Shown piece by piece: positions 18,242 to 26,515 of a stretch of DNA of 64,000 nt. This stretch comes from CAYZFD01 sp964477735 (GTDB taxonomy: Bacteria; Bacteroidota; Bacteroidia; Flavobacteriales; Flavobacteriaceae). The notes beneath the pieces were generated by a model, which was not told where the DNA came from, did not search any database, and saw only the letters and a list, made by a program, of their open reading frames with translations. The position numbers were made by a program, and so were the translations under genes. Position 1 is the stretch's first letter, and every line of letters starts with the position of its first letter. The stretch covers positions 1 through 64,000 of the forward strand of contig CAYZFD010000003.1 in the NCBI GenBank assembly GCA_964477735.1, in the 5' to 3' direction.

Positions 18242-19144
18242 TTAAATCAATAAAGAAAGAGCAAACAAAACAGAAAATAGGAAGGTGCTGAGAGCAACTT
18301 TTTTTAATTCAGGGTCAAAATGGATCGGATCTCTTATGATTAAAATGCGTTTATAATGAATAAAAAGAGGTATGAAAGCGACTAAAGGCAATAATCTTTT
18401 CAAGTTTATAGATTCACTGAAAAACAAAAACAATAAGAAAGCTAAAAAACTACCAATTAAAAGCAGCTGATGATAAAAAATTGCTTTAGAAACCCCCCAT
18501 CGAACCACCAAAGTTCGTTTGTTCGAGTTGGTATCATTTTCAACATCACGCATATTATTGAGATTAAGTACAGCGACAGCCAAGGTTCCAATGCTAATTG
18601 TTGGCAGTATGAGCAGAGGAGTCCATGTTTTTGTGAATAAAAAATAGGAACCCATAACGCTGAGAGCTCCAAAGAAAACAAACACAAATACGTCGCCCAA
18701 ACCATAATATCCGTAGGCAAATTTCCCCATGGTGTAGAAGATGGCGGCCAAAAGTGCTAAAATTCCAAATCCAGCAAACAAGCCTAGGTAAAAGGTGTGG
18801 TTTGCAAAGGCAGTTTTAATGGTTAACCCTACAAATAACAATCCAACAATAAACAACAAGATGATGCCAAACAAAAGATTTTTAGGGCTTAGTTCCCCAC
18901 TCTGAAGCACTCGCTTAGGACCAATTCTATTGCTGTTGTCTGTTCCTTTCACACCATCACCATAATCGTTGGCGAAATTTGAAAGGATCTGAAAAATAAG
19001 GGTAGTCGCTAAAGCTAGTACGAAAATTTGCTCATCAAACTTTCCTTGTGTGGCTGCCATAGCAGTTCCAACGATGATTCCAGAAAAAGAAAGTGGCAGT
19101 GTTCTGAGTCGGGCTGCTCGAATCCAAATAAAAAGTTTATTCAT
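18242..19144 (-). CDS. menA: 1,4-Dihydroxy-2-naphthoate polyprenyltransferase
   Basis: A 300-aa integral membrane prenyltransferase of the UbiA superfamily, which attaches the isoprenoid tail to DHNA. The first aspartate-rich motif is NFANDYGDGVKGTDN (about 57-71) and the second is NNMRDVENDTNSNKRTL (about 195-211). Eight or nine hydrophobic helices are apparent. Its ATG directly abuts the stop of the SPOR-protein gene (no gap). Confidence 0.93.
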   Translation of the reverse strand: MNKLFIWIRAARLRTLPLSFSGIIVGTAMAATQGKFDEQIFVLALATTLIFQILSNFANDYGDGVKGTDNSNRIGPKRVLQSGELSPKNLLFGIILLFIVGLLFVGLTIKTAFANHTFYLGLFAGFGILALLAAIFYTMGKFAYGYYGLGDVFVFVFFGALSVMGSYFLFTKTWTPLLILPTISIGTLAVAVLNLNNMRDVENDTNSNKRTLVVRWGVSKAIFYHQLLLIGSFLAFLLFLFFSESINLKRLLPLVAFIPLFIHYKRILIIRDPIHFDPELKKVALSTFLFSVLFALSLLI

Positions 19145-19729
19145 TTAATCGGTCGGATTTTCAATGAGTTTTCTTTTGCCGTTCACATAAGTAGTTACAA
19201 AAGCATCCTGAAACCCTAAATCCATTAGGGCTTTACGGAATGATAAAGCTTCATCGAAATTGTCGAAATTACCCAGGGCGTAAGCATGGTAGTCTTTGTA
19301 ATTGTAGTTTTTGAAATTGATAAGATTTTTAGAAAACAAGCTTAAGTTGAATTTTTTAAAAGCGCCTATTTGCACTGAGTAAATTGTTTGGTCTTCTAAA
19401 ACACTCACGGGAGTTTCATAACCTTGAAAATCGTTTTCTAAATGATCGTTAGGTTTTTCAATGTTGTTGTGAGCCGATTGGATTTGTGGCAATTTTGATT
19501 TTTGATGTATTCCCACGAGTTCAGGCGAATCATAGGCAAACCAAACAAACATGATGAATAAAAACAATAAAATCCAAAACAATGTGTTCATCAAATTGTT
19601 GTTGTTTTTTGAGGGCGTTTTTTTCTTTTTTAAAATTTCATATTGTTCTTGACAAGTTCTCAGCTTAGCCAAAACGCTGTCAACTTCCTGATAAAGGGCA
19701 TCTAAAACATCTTTTTTAATATAAGGCAT
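19145..19729 (-). CDS. SPOR-domain membrane protein
   Basis: A 194-aa bitopic protein. Residues 1-44 are cytoplasmic and charged, and may form a coiled coil (ALYQEVDSVLAKLRTCQEQYEILKKKK broken by lysines). A single helix spans about 47-66, and a C-terminal SPOR domain (about 112-185, beginning YSVQIGAF) would face the periplasm. SPOR domains bind denuded peptidoglycan glycans, usually at division sites. There is no enzymatic motif. It lies between menB and menA with no gap to menA. Conserved cotranscription with quinone genes would be unexpected for a cell-wall protein, and the association may be historical. Confidence 0.82.
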   Translation of the reverse strand: MPYIKKDVLDALYQEVDSVLAKLRTCQEQYEILKKKKTPSKNNNNLMNTLFWILLFLFIMFVWFAYDSPELVGIHQKSKLPQIQSAHNNIEKPNDHLENDFQGYETPVSVLEDQTIYSVQIGAFKKFNLSLFSKNLINFKNYNYKDYHAYALGNFDNFDEALSFRKALMDLGFQDAFVTTYVNGKRKLIENPTD

Positions 19730-19765
19730 GGTTCAATTGTTTTAAGTTTTGGGACAACCTTATTT

Positions 19766-20584
19766 TTATGGAAATTTTGGGTATTTTTTAAAGTCTGGTT
19801 GTCGTTTCTCTAAAAAAGCATTTTTTCCTTCTTGAGCTTCATCCATTAAATAATACATGAGGGTGGCGTCACCTGCCAACTGCATGAGTCCATGCTGGCC
19901 ATCGAGTTCGGCGTTCATGCACCTTTTAATCATTCTAAGGGCCAACGGACTTCTTTGTTGCATTATTGCTGCCCACTCCATCACCGTATCCTCTAGATTA
20001 TTAAGGGGAACAACTTTATTTACCAAACCCATATCTAGAGCCTCATGAGCTGAATATTGTTGACACAAAAACCAAATTTCACGGGCTTTTTTTTGTCCTA
20101 CATGTCGTGCCAAATAAGAGGATCCAAAACCACCATCAAAGCTTCCAACTTTGGGTCCAGTTTGACCAAAAATTGCATTTTCGCTAGCAATAGTTAAATC
20201 ACAAACCACATGCAACACATGGCCACCTCCTATGGCATAGCCATTTACCATCGCTATTACTGGCTTGGGAATTTCTCGAATGCGTTTGTGCAAATCCAAC
20301 ACATTTAATCGAGGCACACCATCTTCACCGACATAACCCCCAGTGCCTTTGACGTTTTGGTCACCGCCACTACAAAAAGCCTTATCTCCAGCCCCGGTAA
20401 ACACCACCACGTCAATATCATTTCGTTCTCGACAAATGTCCATAGCTTCAAGCATCTCGAAATTTGTTTCGGGTCGAAAAGCATTGTAAACTTCAGGCCG
20501 ATTGATCGTAATTTTAGCAACCCCCTCACAAAATTCAAACTTAATATCCTTAAAGGGTTTGATGGTATTCCAAACTCTGCTCAT
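19766..20584 (-). CDS. menB: 1,4-Dihydroxy-2-naphthoyl-CoA synthase
   Basis: This 272-aa crotonase-fold enzyme closes the second ring in menaquinone synthesis. Oxyanion-hole and active-site segments are FCSGGDQ, GYAIGGGHVLHVVCDLTIA and GQTGPKVGSFDGGFGSSYLAR. The GGDQ and the conserved aspartate loop are typical of MenB and not of general enoyl-CoA hydratases. ATG 20584 is preferred. A TTG 18 bases upstream would lie within a -7 promoter-like element. The gene is 75 bp downstream of the DUF2853 gene. Confidence 0.95.
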   Translation of the reverse strand: MSRVWNTIKPFKDIKFEFCEGVAKITINRPEVYNAFRPETNFEMLEAMDICRERNDIDVVVFTGAGDKAFCSGGDQNVKGTGGYVGEDGVPRLNVLDLHKRIREIPKPVIAMVNGYAIGGGHVLHVVCDLTIASENAIFGQTGPKVGSFDGGFGSSYLARHVGQKKAREIWFLCQQYSAHEALDMGLVNKVVPLNNLEDTVMEWAAIMQQRSPLALRMIKRCMNAELDGQHGLMQLAGDATLMYYLMDEAQEGKNAFLEKRQPDFKKYPKFP

Positions 20585-20599
20585 AGCACTTTTTTTTTT

Positions 20600-20607
20600 C
20601 AAAAATA
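20600..20607 (-). promoter_or_regulatory. Possible internal -7 promoter element before menB
   Basis: The minus strand reads TATTTTTG, a match to TAnnTTTG, ending 15 bases before the menB ATG. There is no -33 TTG at normal spacing and the region is very AT-rich, so chance is a real alternative. Confidence 0.35.
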
Positions 20608-20659
20608 AGCTTTTATGAGCTTCCTAAAAAATGAAATCAAAGCTTCGTGAGTTCAAAAA

Positions 20660-20998
20660 TTATAGCGCACTTTCTTTTTGAAAATATTTAGTGAGCATAT
20701 AATAAACTACTGCTCTAAGTTTTCTTGGATTCGATTTTCCATATTGGTTCAACACCAACGCCAATCCTTTGTCTAAGTTTTCGTTGTCGGCCAATCCTAG
20801 TTTTTTGATTAAAAAGTTTTGCTTTACAGTGTTTAATTCATCAGGATCAGCTGCAGAAACTGTTGAAGCATCACGATTGTAAATCGATGGCCCACAAGCG
20901 GTCACTACTTTAAACAATAAATTTTCATCAATTGAAACGCTAAAATGGTTTTTAAGATCTGCCCTAAAAACATTCATAAGTTCGTCCTTTTTGCTCAT
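20660..20998 (-). CDS. DUF2853-family protein
   Basis: A 112-aa soluble protein matching the DUF2853 pattern as I recall it (MSKKDELMNVF..., CGPSIYNRDASTVSAADPDELNTVKQNF broken into short conserved blocks, and NPRKLRAVVYYMLTKYF at the C-terminus). It is predicted mostly alpha-helical and has no signal peptide. The function is unknown. It lies between menD and menB on the same strand but is separated from menD by 171 bp of AT-rich DNA with inverted repeats, so it may start its own transcript. Confidence 0.78.
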   Translation of the reverse strand: MSKKDELMNVFRADLKNHFSVSIDENLLFKVVTACGPSIYNRDASTVSAADPDELNTVKQNFLIKKLGLADNENLDKGLALVLNQYGKSNPRKLRAVVYYMLTKYFQKESAL

Positions 20999-21100
20999 AA
21001 ATTTGAGGTTTAAAATGATTAATAATAATTAAATCAAAAATTACAACCCTTTTTAGGATAACACAATCTAATATTTAACCACTAATATTTATTAAAAAGA

Positions 21101-21165
21101 ACCGATTAACAACCTAATTTAATAGATAAACGACTATAAAAGATTTAAACCAAATCTTAATCGGT
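21101..21165. repeat. Nested inverted repeats between menD and DUF2853
   Basis: The outer arms ACCGATTAA (21101-21109) and TTAATCGGT (21157-21165) are perfect 9-bp complements. Inside is a smaller hairpin with arms AAGATTT (21140-21146) and AAATCTT (21152-21158), which shares two bases with the outer right arm. The structure sits just after the menD stop in the direction of transcription. It could be a weak terminator, attenuator or operator. Confidence 0.5.
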
Positions 21166-21169
21166 ACTT

Positions 21170-22945
21170 TTAAAATTTAGCGCCTTGATTTAAAAATTGA
21201 AAATATGACTTCAAAACCGTGGGATTGACCTCATTAGGTGTGAAAACTTCTAACAAAATGGGCTTTTTAGATGTTGCAAAAAAGCGTTTTAACTGCCACC
21301 TAAACCCTCTGCTACTTTCCGCTTTTAAATATTTAAAACCATACATTTTGGCCAATTGCTTAGCGGTATGTTTATGTTTGGTCTCGAAATATTCCTCAAA
21401 AACAGTGTTCTTTTTTTCGCCTGGTAAAATCCTAAATATTCCACCACCTCCGTTGTTCACGACCAGCAGACGAAAACTGTTGGGAATATTTTTGTTCCAT
21501 AGTGCATTGCTATCATACAAAAAACTTAAATCTCCCGAAACATGCAACACTGGTTTTTGGCTAATTTGTGCAGCCCCTATTGCGGTGGACATGCTGCCAT
21601 CGATTCCACTAGTACCTCGATTGGCAAAAAAATGAAGCGGAACATCATAATCCATCAATTGCGCATAGCGAATAGGAGAACTGTTGGCCAATTGAAGTTG
21701 ATAGTGAGCAGGAATTGATTTTGTTAATAGATCAAAAACTTTTAAATCAGAAAAGGGAGCCATTTTCAAAAACAAACGATGCTGATTTTTCCGACTCTTT
21801 TCAATGGCATCAAATTCATTGAAATAATGACTTTCTTCATTTTTTGGAAAGTGCTCTACTTCTAAAAACTTGAGATGAACACGCAAGTGATTAACACCGC
21901 AATAAAAGGTGTCATAGGCCTTTTTATCGTCAATATGCCAATGACTTTGAGGCTTATACTCTCTAAAAACATTTTTAATTTTTTTAGACACAACCATCCC
22001 CCCAATAGTGAGTAGTAGGTCTGGCTTGAATTGCTCCCAATTTTGTTCATATTTATTTTCTTCTTCGAAAGGTGTAATCAACCTGTCAATGGCTCCGAAA
22101 AACTTAGGATGTTGAAGGTTAGAGGTAGTTTCAGTGAGTACCACTACAGAAGGGTCTGAAGCCCAATGATCTAATATTTTTGGTGAAATAAGATTTGGTG
22201 GGAGACAGCCTACCAAAATCATTTTTTTGGTAGCACCACGCCATTTTTTTTCAAAAGTATCAAAGTTAAAATCAGAGGGGTTGGAGGATGATTCCTGAAA
22301 TGTTGTCATGCGCACTGAAGGAATAGGAACAGTCTCATACAAAGGTTCCTCAAAAGGCACGTTAATATGTACAGGTCCAGAATGCTCTCTTGCTTTGGTC
22401 AGTGCTTGATTAATACTGATTTCGTTGGTATTCTCAAGCTGTTTCTGAAGTTGAATGATTTTATCATCCGACAAATCATGAGGCAATAAATCCTGACGGT
22501 TGCTCTTCAATATTGCTGCCGTGTTGTGAATGATGTCTTGTTTTAAGTGTACAGCATATATAATATGTCTGTCAAAAACACCATCTTGCCTAATGGTTTG
22601 TCCATCTCCAATATCAATTCTATATACTGGGCGATCAGCAGAAATGACTACTAAAGGAATGTCACTATAAAAGGCCTCCGCCACAGCAGGATAATAATTC
22701 AACAAAGCCGACCCCGAAGAACACAATATAGCAACAGGTTCGTTGAGCTGTTGGGCCAGACCTAATGCAAAAAAAGCAGCAGCTCTTTCATCAACAATGC
22801 TATAGGTTTTGAATTCGGGATGCTCAGCAAATGACAAGGTGAGTGGTGCATTTCTCGATCCAGGAGATATGACTACGTGTTTAATTCTATGTGAAACACA
22901 GCTTAATAGAATTTGTTGAGCAACAGGAATCTTTGAAAATTTCAT
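21170..22945 (-). CDS. menD: 2-Succinyl-5-enolpyruvyl-6-hydroxy-3-cyclohexene-1-carboxylate synthase
   Basis: A 591-aa thiamine-diphosphate enzyme that adds a succinic-semialdehyde unit from 2-oxoglutarate to isochorismate. The N-terminal pyrimidine-binding domain shows VISPGSRNAPL and VDERAAAFFALGLA (with the ThDP-activating Glu). The C-terminal domain shows NRGTSGIDGSMSTAIGAA and GDLSFLYDSNALWN, with Mg/ThDP contacts. It is slightly longer than the usual 550-580 aa. ATG 22945 is chosen over a TTG four codons upstream. It follows menF by 26 bp. Confidence 0.93.
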   Translation of the reverse strand: MKFSKIPVAQQILLSCVSHRIKHVVISPGSRNAPLTLSFAEHPEFKTYSIVDERAAAFFALGLAQQLNEPVAILCSSGSALLNYYPAVAEAFYSDIPLVVISADRPVYRIDIGDGQTIRQDGVFDRHIIYAVHLKQDIIHNTAAILKSNRQDLLPHDLSDDKIIQLQKQLENTNEISINQALTKAREHSGPVHINVPFEEPLYETVPIPSVRMTTFQESSSNPSDFNFDTFEKKWRGATKKMILVGCLPPNLISPKILDHWASDPSVVVLTETTSNLQHPKFFGAIDRLITPFEEENKYEQNWEQFKPDLLLTIGGMVVSKKIKNVFREYKPQSHWHIDDKKAYDTFYCGVNHLRVHLKFLEVEHFPKNEESHYFNEFDAIEKSRKNQHRLFLKMAPFSDLKVFDLLTKSIPAHYQLQLANSSPIRYAQLMDYDVPLHFFANRGTSGIDGSMSTAIGAAQISQKPVLHVSGDLSFLYDSNALWNKNIPNSFRLLVVNNGGGGIFRILPGEKKNTVFEEYFETKHKHTAKQLAKMYGFKYLKAESSRGFRWQLKRFFATSKKPILLEVFTPNEVNPTVLKSYFQFLNQGAKF

Positions 22946-22971
22946 AGCAAAGGACAAAATTAAGAAACCTA

Positions 22972-24009
22972 CTACAATATCAGCCTAAGCATGGTTCTAG
23001 TTTTTTCTATAGTTTCTTGCCATTCACTTTCAGGATTGCTTTTAGCGGTGATGCCTCCACCTACATATATTGAAATACTATTCGAATGAATTTGCATGCA
23101 CCTTAAGTTCACAAAAAGATTGGCCGAGTCGCCATGAACGGGACCCAAATAACCTGTGTACAATTCTCGATCATAGGTTTCATTATCAACAATAAAATGG
23201 ACAGCAGCTTTCTTAGGTATTCCGCCCACAGCTGCAGTAGGATGCAAAACATTAATTAGTTCCCAACAACTTGTTTTCGGATGTGGACTACCAAGTATGG
23301 TGGTACACAAATGTTCTAATGCTCCTGCTCTTATGGTTTTGGGTCCGTCAATTTTAAGATCAGAAATTATTTCTGAGGTTTTCAAAGCCGAGACGATGGT
23401 TTCTGTGACTAGAGCTTGTTCTTCAATTTCTTTTTCCCCCCAATCACGTTGATCCATCGAAGACTTGGTCCCTGCCAAGGCCATGGTTTGAAATTGTTTT
23501 GCATGAAATTGAAGTAGTTGCTCTGGAGTGGCCCCTAACCATTCTCCCACAGATGGATGGTATAAATGATATACAAAAGCATTTGGGTAGGCCAAGCGTG
23601 CGTTTTTCAACCACTTTAAAGGATCATAGCTTGTGGTTGGAATCTCAATTTTTCGAGATAAAACAACTTTTTTAAATTCAGTTTCATGCAGTTTAAAAAT
23701 GGCTTTTTTAATTATACTTTGATAATCTTCCTTTCCAATCGAAACCTCGTTTGGGAACTTAAATTTTTCTTGGCTATTTTGTTCGGTTTCTTGAAAAGAA
23801 AAAGTCTGTTGTTCATCAGCCCTGATGAAAATTTTATGAGTGGCATCTTTAAAAGGGGCTACCACAAAAGAGGGTGTTTTAGGATCAGTTGAGACTAAAT
23901 CATTTAGTTGAAAATAGGCTGTAAAACTAGTGCTATTGGGAAGTGAGAACAACACAAAAGGCTGATTGTTGCTTCGTTGCTGTTCAAGCCAGGATTCTAT
24001 TCCCTTCAT
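22972..24009 (-). CDS. menF: Isochorismate synthase
   Basis: This 345-aa chorismate-binding enzyme makes isochorismate, the first committed menaquinone step. The MST-family motifs are present: VVLSRKIEI, GEWLGATPEQLL, MALAGTKSS, LEHLCTTI, LHPTAAVGGIPK and ELYTGYLGPVHGD. It lacks an additional N-terminal domain and is short, as is common in Bacteroidota. Its ATG follows the thioesterase gene by 4 bp and precedes menD by 26 bp. Confidence 0.92.
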   Translation of the reverse strand: MKGIESWLEQQRSNNQPFVLFSLPNSTSFTAYFQLNDLVSTDPKTPSFVVAPFKDATHKIFIRADEQQTFSFQETEQNSQEKFKFPNEVSIGKEDYQSIIKKAIFKLHETEFKKVVLSRKIEIPTTSYDPLKWLKNARLAYPNAFVYHLYHPSVGEWLGATPEQLLQFHAKQFQTMALAGTKSSMDQRDWGEKEIEEQALVTETIVSALKTSEIISDLKIDGPKTIRAGALEHLCTTILGSPHPKTSCWELINVLHPTAAVGGIPKKAAVHFIVDNETYDRELYTGYLGPVHGDSANLFVNLRCMQIHSNSISIYVGGGITAKSNPESEWQETIEKTRTMLRLIL

Positions 24010-24013
24010 AATG

Positions 24014-24433
24014 TTAAGATTTTCGAGGGAGACTCAATGTCGTAAGTTTACAAGAGGAAATAAGCTGGTGGTCTTCATTGGTAATTTTAATATCCCAAAG
24101 TTGTGTGGTTTTCCCCGCATGTAAGGCTTTGGCTGTGGCCCATACATATCCACTTCTAACACTTCTTACATGATTGGCAGCTATTTCAATGCCTCTCACC
24201 ATCATTTCTTGAGGATTAATTCTGAGTGCTGCTGCCGCACTTCCTACACTTTCTGCCAAGGCAACCATAGCACCTCCATGTAGAACACCATCAGGCTGAT
24301 GCACTGTGGCGTTAACGGGCATTTTGGCGGTAAGAAAATCGTCACCAACATCAACATATTCAATAGAAAAGGTTTCCATTAAAGTAGCGTGATTTCTGGC
24401 ATTTAACAAGCTTAGGATTTCTTCTTTTTTCAT
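24014..24433 (-). CDS. PaaI-type hotdog thioesterase, candidate DHNA-CoA thioesterase
   Basis: A 139-aa single-hotdog-domain thioesterase. The family motif HGGAMVALAESVGSAAA (about 52-68) carries the catalytic acidic residue. As the first gene of the men cluster, 4 bp before menF, it probably hydrolyses 1,4-dihydroxy-2-naphthoyl-CoA (the MenI role). That substrate is inferred from context only. ATG 24433 is used; an in-frame GTG six bases earlier lies inside the promoter-like element. The ATG is very close to the predicted transcription start, so the mRNA may be nearly leaderless. Confidence 0.85.
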   Translation of the reverse strand: MKKEEILSLLNARNHATLMETFSIEYVDVGDDFLTAKMPVNATVHQPDGVLHGGAMVALAESVGSAAAALRINPQEMMVRGIEIAANHVRSVRSGYVWATAKALHAGKTTQLWDIKITNEDHQLISSCKLTTLSLPRKS

Positions 24434-24438
24434 AAACA

Positions 24439-24446
24439 CAAATTTA
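24439..24446 (-). promoter_or_regulatory. -7 promoter element for the men cluster
   Basis: The minus strand reads TAAATTTG (TAnnTTTG). It sits directly after the T-tract of the dnaK terminator and only five bases before the thioesterase ATG, giving a predicted start site at or next to the start codon. Confidence 0.42.
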
Positions 24447-24447
24447 C

Positions 24448-24476
24448 AAAAAAAGCGCAGCCAAAAGACTGCGCTT
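24448..24476 (-). terminator. Rho-independent terminator of dnaK
   Basis: On the minus strand an 8-bp perfect stem AAGCGCAG / CTGCGCTT (24476-24469 with 24460-24453) closes an 8-base loop and is followed by a run of T (24454-24448). It lies 24 bp after the dnaK stop. Confidence 0.88.
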
Positions 24477-24499
24477 AGTGGGTTTAGCTGTGGCTGATG

Positions 24500-26401
24500 T
24501 TATTTTACTTCTTCAAAATCAACATCTTGCACGTCTTCTTTGTCGTTTTGGGCAGCATGGCCATTAGCTTCCGTGCTAGAGGCTGCACCATCGGCTTCAG
24601 CTTGGGCTTTATAAAGTTCCTCTGAAGCATTTTTCCAGGCTTCGTTTAGGGTGTCTAAAGCTGGCTGTATAGCAGCCAAGTCTTTTGACTCGTGTGCTTT
24701 TTTAAGTCCTTCCAAAGCGACTTCGATAGGTTTCTTCTTGTCATCGGAAATTTTCTCCCCAAATTCTTTGAGTTGCTTTTCGGTTTGAAAGATCAATGCA
24801 TCGGCGTTGTTCACCAAGTCTGCCTCTTCCCTAGCCTTTTTGTCGGCTTCGGCGTTGGCTTCTGCTTCTTGACGCATTTTTTGGATTTCTTCTTCGGTCA
24901 AACCCGAAGATGCCTCGATACGAATATCTTGTTTCTTCCCTGTTGCTTTGTCTGTTGCAGAAACTTGAATGATTCCGTTGGCATCAATATCAAAAGTCAC
25001 CTCAATTTGCGGAACACCTCTGGGCGCTGGCGGAATACCATCTAAGTGAAACCTTCCAATGGTTTTGTTGTCTTTGGCCATGGAACGCTCTCCTTGTAAC
25101 ACATGAATTTCAACAGATGGTTGGTTGTCTGCAGCAGTCGAAAACACCTGAGATTTCTTTGTTGGAATGGTGGTATTCGAGTCTATTAAGGTGGTCATAA
25201 CACCTCCCATGGTTTCGATTCCCAAAGACAGCGGGGTAACATCTAGCAAAAGTACGTCTTTTACATCTCCAGTGAGCACACCACCTTGAATGGCGGCACC
25301 AATGGCCACAACTTCGTCGGGATTCACCCCTTTTGAAGGTTTTTTACCAAAAAACTTTTCGACTTCTTCTTGGATGATTGGAATTCTCGTAGAACCTCCA
25401 ACTAAAATCACTTCGTCGATGTCGCCAGTTGAGAGCCCTGCATCTTTGAGGGCGTTTTTCACAGGTTCCATTGATCGCTTGACTAAAGTGTCAGCCAATT
25501 GCTCGAATTTTGCTCTGGTCAATGTTTTCACCAAGTGCTTAGGTCCCGAAGCAGTAGCGGTAACATAAGGCAAGTTGATTTCGGTTTGAGTTGAAGACGA
25601 AAGTTCAATTTTAGCTTTTTCTGCAGCTTCTTTTAAACGTTGTAGTGCCATAGGGTCTAGGCGTAGATCTATGTTTTCTTCATTCTTAAATTCATCAGCT
25701 AGCCAATCTATGATTACTTCGTCAAAATCATCACCACCAAGGTGAGTGTCGCCGTTTGTTGAAAGCACTTCAAAGACTCCGTCACCCAATTCGAGCACGG
25801 AGATATCAAAGGTTCCTCCACCAAGGTCATAAACTGCAATTTTTTGATCTTTACCACCTTTGTCAAGACCATAAGCCAAGGCAGCCGCGGTGGGTTCGTT
25901 GATGATGCGGTGCACTTTAAGGCCTGCAATTTCACCAGCTTCTTTGGTCGCTTGGCGTTGTGCATCGTTAAAATAGGCCGGAACTGTAACAACAGCGTCG
26001 GAAACAGATTGACCAAGATAATCTTCAGCTGTTTTCTTCATTTTTTGAAGGATCATAGCTGAAAGTTCTTGCGGTGTGTATAGGCGACCGTCGATATCTA
26101 CTCGAGCAGTGTCGTTGTCTCCTTTTTTAACGGCATAGGGAACACGTTTGATTTCTTTTGTAGATTCAGAAAATTTGTTGCCCATGAATCTTTTAATAGA
26201 AGAAATGGTTTTGGTGGGGTTAGTCACCGCCTGACGTTTGGCAGGGTCTCCCACCTTAATTTCTCCACCTTCAACAAAAGCAATGACAGAAGGTGTTGTG
26301 CGTTTGCCTTCGGCGTTTGGGATCACAACAGGCTCGTTTCCTTCCATTACAGAAACACAAGAGTTTGTGGTTCCCAAATCAATTCCAATTATTTTACTCA
26401 T
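24500..26401 (-). CDS. dnaK: Chaperone protein DnaK (Hsp70)
   Basis: This 633-aa ATP-dependent chaperone works with DnaJ and GrpE. The N-terminal ATPase begins IIGIDLGTTNSCV, with further nucleotide-binding blocks YDLGGGTFDISVLE and ILVGGSTRIP. The linker DVLLLDVTPLSLGIE leads to the substrate-binding domain, and the C-terminus ends in the acidic DVQDVDFEEVK typical of bacterial DnaK. dnaJ and grpE are not adjacent. No CIRCE element is present upstream. A perfect short inverted repeat lies 72 bp upstream (26473-26485). A strong terminator follows the gene. Confidence 0.98.
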   Translation of the reverse strand: MSKIIGIDLGTTNSCVSVMEGNEPVVIPNAEGKRTTPSVIAFVEGGEIKVGDPAKRQAVTNPTKTISSIKRFMGNKFSESTKEIKRVPYAVKKGDNDTARVDIDGRLYTPQELSAMILQKMKKTAEDYLGQSVSDAVVTVPAYFNDAQRQATKEAGEIAGLKVHRIINEPTAAALAYGLDKGGKDQKIAVYDLGGGTFDISVLELGDGVFEVLSTNGDTHLGGDDFDEVIIDWLADEFKNEENIDLRLDPMALQRLKEAAEKAKIELSSSTQTEINLPYVTATASGPKHLVKTLTRAKFEQLADTLVKRSMEPVKNALKDAGLSTGDIDEVILVGGSTRIPIIQEEVEKFFGKKPSKGVNPDEVVAIGAAIQGGVLTGDVKDVLLLDVTPLSLGIETMGGVMTTLIDSNTTIPTKKSQVFSTAADNQPSVEIHVLQGERSMAKDNKTIGRFHLDGIPPAPRGVPQIEVTFDIDANGIIQVSATDKATGKKQDIRIEASSGLTEEEIQKMRQEAEANAEADKKAREEADLVNNADALIFQTEKQLKEFGEKISDDKKKPIEVALEGLKKAHESKDLAAIQPALDTLNEAWKNASEELYKAQAEADGAASSTEANGHAAQNDKEDVQDVDFEEVK

Positions 26402-26472
26402 ATCTAAAATTTAATAGGTTGTTCAAAATTTACAACTCCAATAAGTCAATGATTATGCCAATTCTACAGAAC

Positions 26473-26485
26473 TGACATGATGTCA
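26473..26485. promoter_or_regulatory. Palindromic element upstream of dnaK
   Basis: TGACAT-G-ATGTCA is a perfect 6-bp inverted repeat around one base, located between the preceding gene's stop (26516) and the dnaK start (26401). Its size and symmetry suit a dimeric regulator, but it could also be chance. Confidence 0.3.
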
Positions 26486-26515
26486 TGTTTTGTGCAGAAA
26501 AAGTTTATGTATAAC

